From contig JAPFFF010000005.1 of NCBI GenBank assembly GCA_039105265.1, positions 6,681,501 through 6,745,500 of the forward strand: a DNA stretch of 64,000 bases, written 5' to 3'. The notes under the pieces were generated by a model that was not told where the DNA came from, did no database searches, and saw nothing but the letters and a program-made list of their open reading frames with translations. The DNA comes from Tritrichomonas musculus (lineage: Eukaryota > Parabasalia > Tritrichomonadida > Tritrichomonadidae). Each line of letters begins with the position of its first letter. The stretch's first letter is position 1. The position numbers and the translations under genes were made by a program. Of this stretch, positions 62,447 through 64,000 are shown in pieces.

Positions 62447-62509
62447 TCCGACCAAATAAAAAAAAATCCGGCATTGTCGTTTCACACCTCCCCTTTAAAT
62501 TTTTGAATG

Positions 62510-62545
<36 letters not shown>

Positions 62546-63350
62546 GTATGAATCTTTTTCAAGGATTTTTTTTAATATGTCAAAAACTTTTTGACTATTT
62601 CCGGTTGGATATTTGACTATTTCCGGTTCATATTGAATTTTTTTAAATTGCTTTTTTTTTTTTCAAGAAGGAAATTAAAGCATTCAAAATATTTTTTGAT
62701 AAATTATATATTAAAATATGCATTATTCCAATAGTCATCTTTTAAATTGCTCTGTTAAAAACAAAGAAAATTCTTTTTTTACTGAGATAAATTAGTTTTA
62801 ATTTATAATAAAAATACAAAGAATACGACATATTCATTAATTTCTCCCAACAATCTCTTATTTAAACCAATTATGGTAAATAAATAAATCATCAGCGCAT
62901 ATCTTAAGGCATTTTTAAAAAAATTCATTGAGAATATTTAATATCAGATTTTATCAATTCATGTTTTCAAGAGTAGAAAAAGATTCAAAAGATAAATCAT
63001 ATTATATTATGCAAAAATCATTCTTCATTTTACACATTTATCATTTAATTCATAGAAATTTAAAATGGTATTATTACAAGATCGATTGAATTAATTTTTT
63101 TATTAAACATTTTCATATAATAAAGATGCATTTAATATTTTATGACTTTTTTTATGCAAAAACATGAAAAATATTTGATGAATTTTTTTTATAATTTCAA
63201 TGGTTTACGAAAATTAATAAAAACACTCATAAAACTCCACCTGACGAACAAAACTCTTTCATTAAATATTTTTTATATAATATGGAATATACTTAATAAA
63301 ATATATTAATATAAAGAATTTTTTAAAAAAATTTTAGTACCCGTACCTCT
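62447..63350. other. right end of the giant transposon, unmirrored, gene-free
   Basis: It begins with a short GC-richer patch, then a run of about 30 A (62510-62540), a directly repeated TATTTCCGGTT (about 62598 and 62618), and AT-rich DNA to the terminal repeat. No gene seen. Confidence 0.6.
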
Positions 63351-63489
63351 AGTAAAAATATTACAAAAATGATCGGAATGGTGAAATTTTAAAGTTTTAA
63401 ACTTTTTCCGAGATAACAACTATTGAATTTTCTTTTCTATGAGTTTTCTCAATATTGAAATGTTTACAAAAAAATATGATAGTGGTCCC
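63351..63489 (-). mobile_element. TTAA MITE family 1, copy 2, second half
   Basis: It resumes with the duplicated AGTAAAAA and matches the left part of the intact copy in reverse, ending TGATAGTGGTCCC at TTAA (63490-63493). The two halves without the insertion and one target copy sum to about 327 bp, against 330 bp for the intact copy. Confidence 0.88.
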
Positions 63490-63768
63490 TTAAACATCAA
63501 ATATTTATTTTTTATATGTAAAAATAAAGCCGAAGTAAAGGATTTTTAATCTAAGAATAAATCAAATTTGTTTGAAATCAATAAGATTGACTAGAAAGAT
63601 TATTAAATTATTCAATTTTTTTGTTTTTACGTATCATACTGAAATACAAAATTCACCTAAATTAATCTTGTTTTAAATTTATTTCACACATTTTTTTGTT
63701 TTAAAAAAAAAAAAAAATCAATAATACAACAAATTTATAAAATCATTCAACAACGAATATACGAGAAC

Positions 63769-63996
63769 CTAAATTTCTGTAACATTAGATGTTTCAGCCT
63801 TTTCAGCTTTTTCCTCATCATCATTTCCCTCATTTTTCACCACATTATCATTCACTTTATTATCAACTAAACCGTCATGTTTTTTCTGAAGATTATCGGT
63901 CACATCACCATCTCTATTCAAATCCTCCAACTCATCCTGTTCCTCTGACTGTTCGTTCATGTTCGCGAACTCATCTTCTGCGTCATCTTCTCTCAT
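63769..63996 (-). CDS. C-terminal part of an acidic protein, cut by the window edge
   Basis: A minus-strand ORF of 75 codons that stays open to the right edge; the ATG at 63994-63996 may be internal. The product is very acidic and disordered (EDDAEDEFANMNEQSEEQDE, NEGNDDEEKAEKAETSN). Its composition is far from the AT-driven noise around it. It is probably the tail of a host gene transcribed toward the left. Function unknown. Confidence 0.5.
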   Translation of the reverse strand: MREDDAEDEFANMNEQSEEQDELEDLNRDGDVTDNLQKKHDGLVDNKVNDNVVKNEGNDDEEKAEKAETSNVTEI

Positions 63997-64000
63997 TGCT

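Larger units (their letters stand above)
52895..63350 (-). mobile_element. 10,456-bp DNA transposon inserted in a MITE, 8-bp target duplication
   Basis: Its borders are fixed by the interrupted MITE: AGTAAAAA occurs once in the intact MITE copy but at both sides here (52887-52894 and 63351-63358). The ends AGAAGTGCAGGGACTAAAA and AGAGGTACGGGTACTAAAA (right end, reversed) match at 15 of 19 bases. An 8-bp duplication suits the P or hAT superfamilies. Inside lies an inverted repeat of nearly 9 kb with 271-bp tandem repeats in both arms, and a minus-strand DDE transposase broken by frameshifts. The outermost 551 bp (left) and 904 bp (right) are not mirrored beyond the ends. Few differences in the MITE halves imply recent insertion. 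Confidence 0.85.

Noticed and set aside
37891-62500. Short AT-rich ORFs at 38165, 47447, 50106, 50386, 50809, 52526 and 62297
   Set aside because: Composition is that of the surrounding DNA (Phe/Lys/Ile/Asn), and several overlap MITE arms or repeats.

Overview
This is a very AT-rich, repeat-laden eukaryotic window made almost entirely of mobile elements. The best fit is a trichomonad (parabasalid) protist, an inference resting on four points. A Polinton/Maverick lies beside a pogo-type transposase with a Myb-like domain, a pairing I associate with trichomonads. Genes look intronless. Several start codons have a TCAYWWWT-like initiator a few bases upstream. Several stop codons sit in TAAA, as in trichomonad mRNAs. 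No rRNA, tRNA, CRISPR array or bacterial gene was seen.

Layout. (1) 1-8962: right-hand part of a Polinton/Maverick, all genes on the minus strand: small unknown ORFs, major capsid protein, coiled-coil protein, pVI-like protein, packaging ATPase, integrase and minor capsid protein. It ends in a minisatellite and a 264-bp hairpin at 8699-8962. Polymerase and protease genes are not in view and may lie left of the window. (2) 8963-32248: about 91 tandem copies of a 255-bp satellite. (3) 32249-34463: a pogo/Tigger-like transposase gene with one in-frame stop, followed to about 37890 by satellite copies in the opposite orientation and a 119/125-bp tandem array. The satellite therefore looks like an expanded inverted-repeat arm of the pogo element. 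(4) 37891-41757: AT-rich DNA with two small unknown ORFs and a broken secreted-protein gene. (5) 41758-52698: a cluster of non-autonomous DNA transposons, several with readable target duplications: MULE-like (9 bp), hAT-like (8 bp), TTAA-type and TA-type. (6) 52699-63489: a TTAA MITE split by a 10,456-bp transposon (52895-63350; 8-bp target duplication AGTAAAAA). That transposon holds an inverted repeat of nearly 9 kb whose arms carry 271-bp tandem repeats, around a frameshifted DDE transposase. (7) 63769-63996: the 3' end of an acidic-protein gene that runs to the window edge.

The most notable result is that two unrelated DNA transposons share one architecture, a transposase gene between inverted arms made of tandem repeats. 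In the first, one arm has grown into a 23-kb satellite. Its most conserved motif resembles a CENP-B box, and it lies beside a pogo/CENP-B-class transposase gene. Each satellite unit also carries a 37-bp palindrome whose 5-base loop occurs in both orientations.
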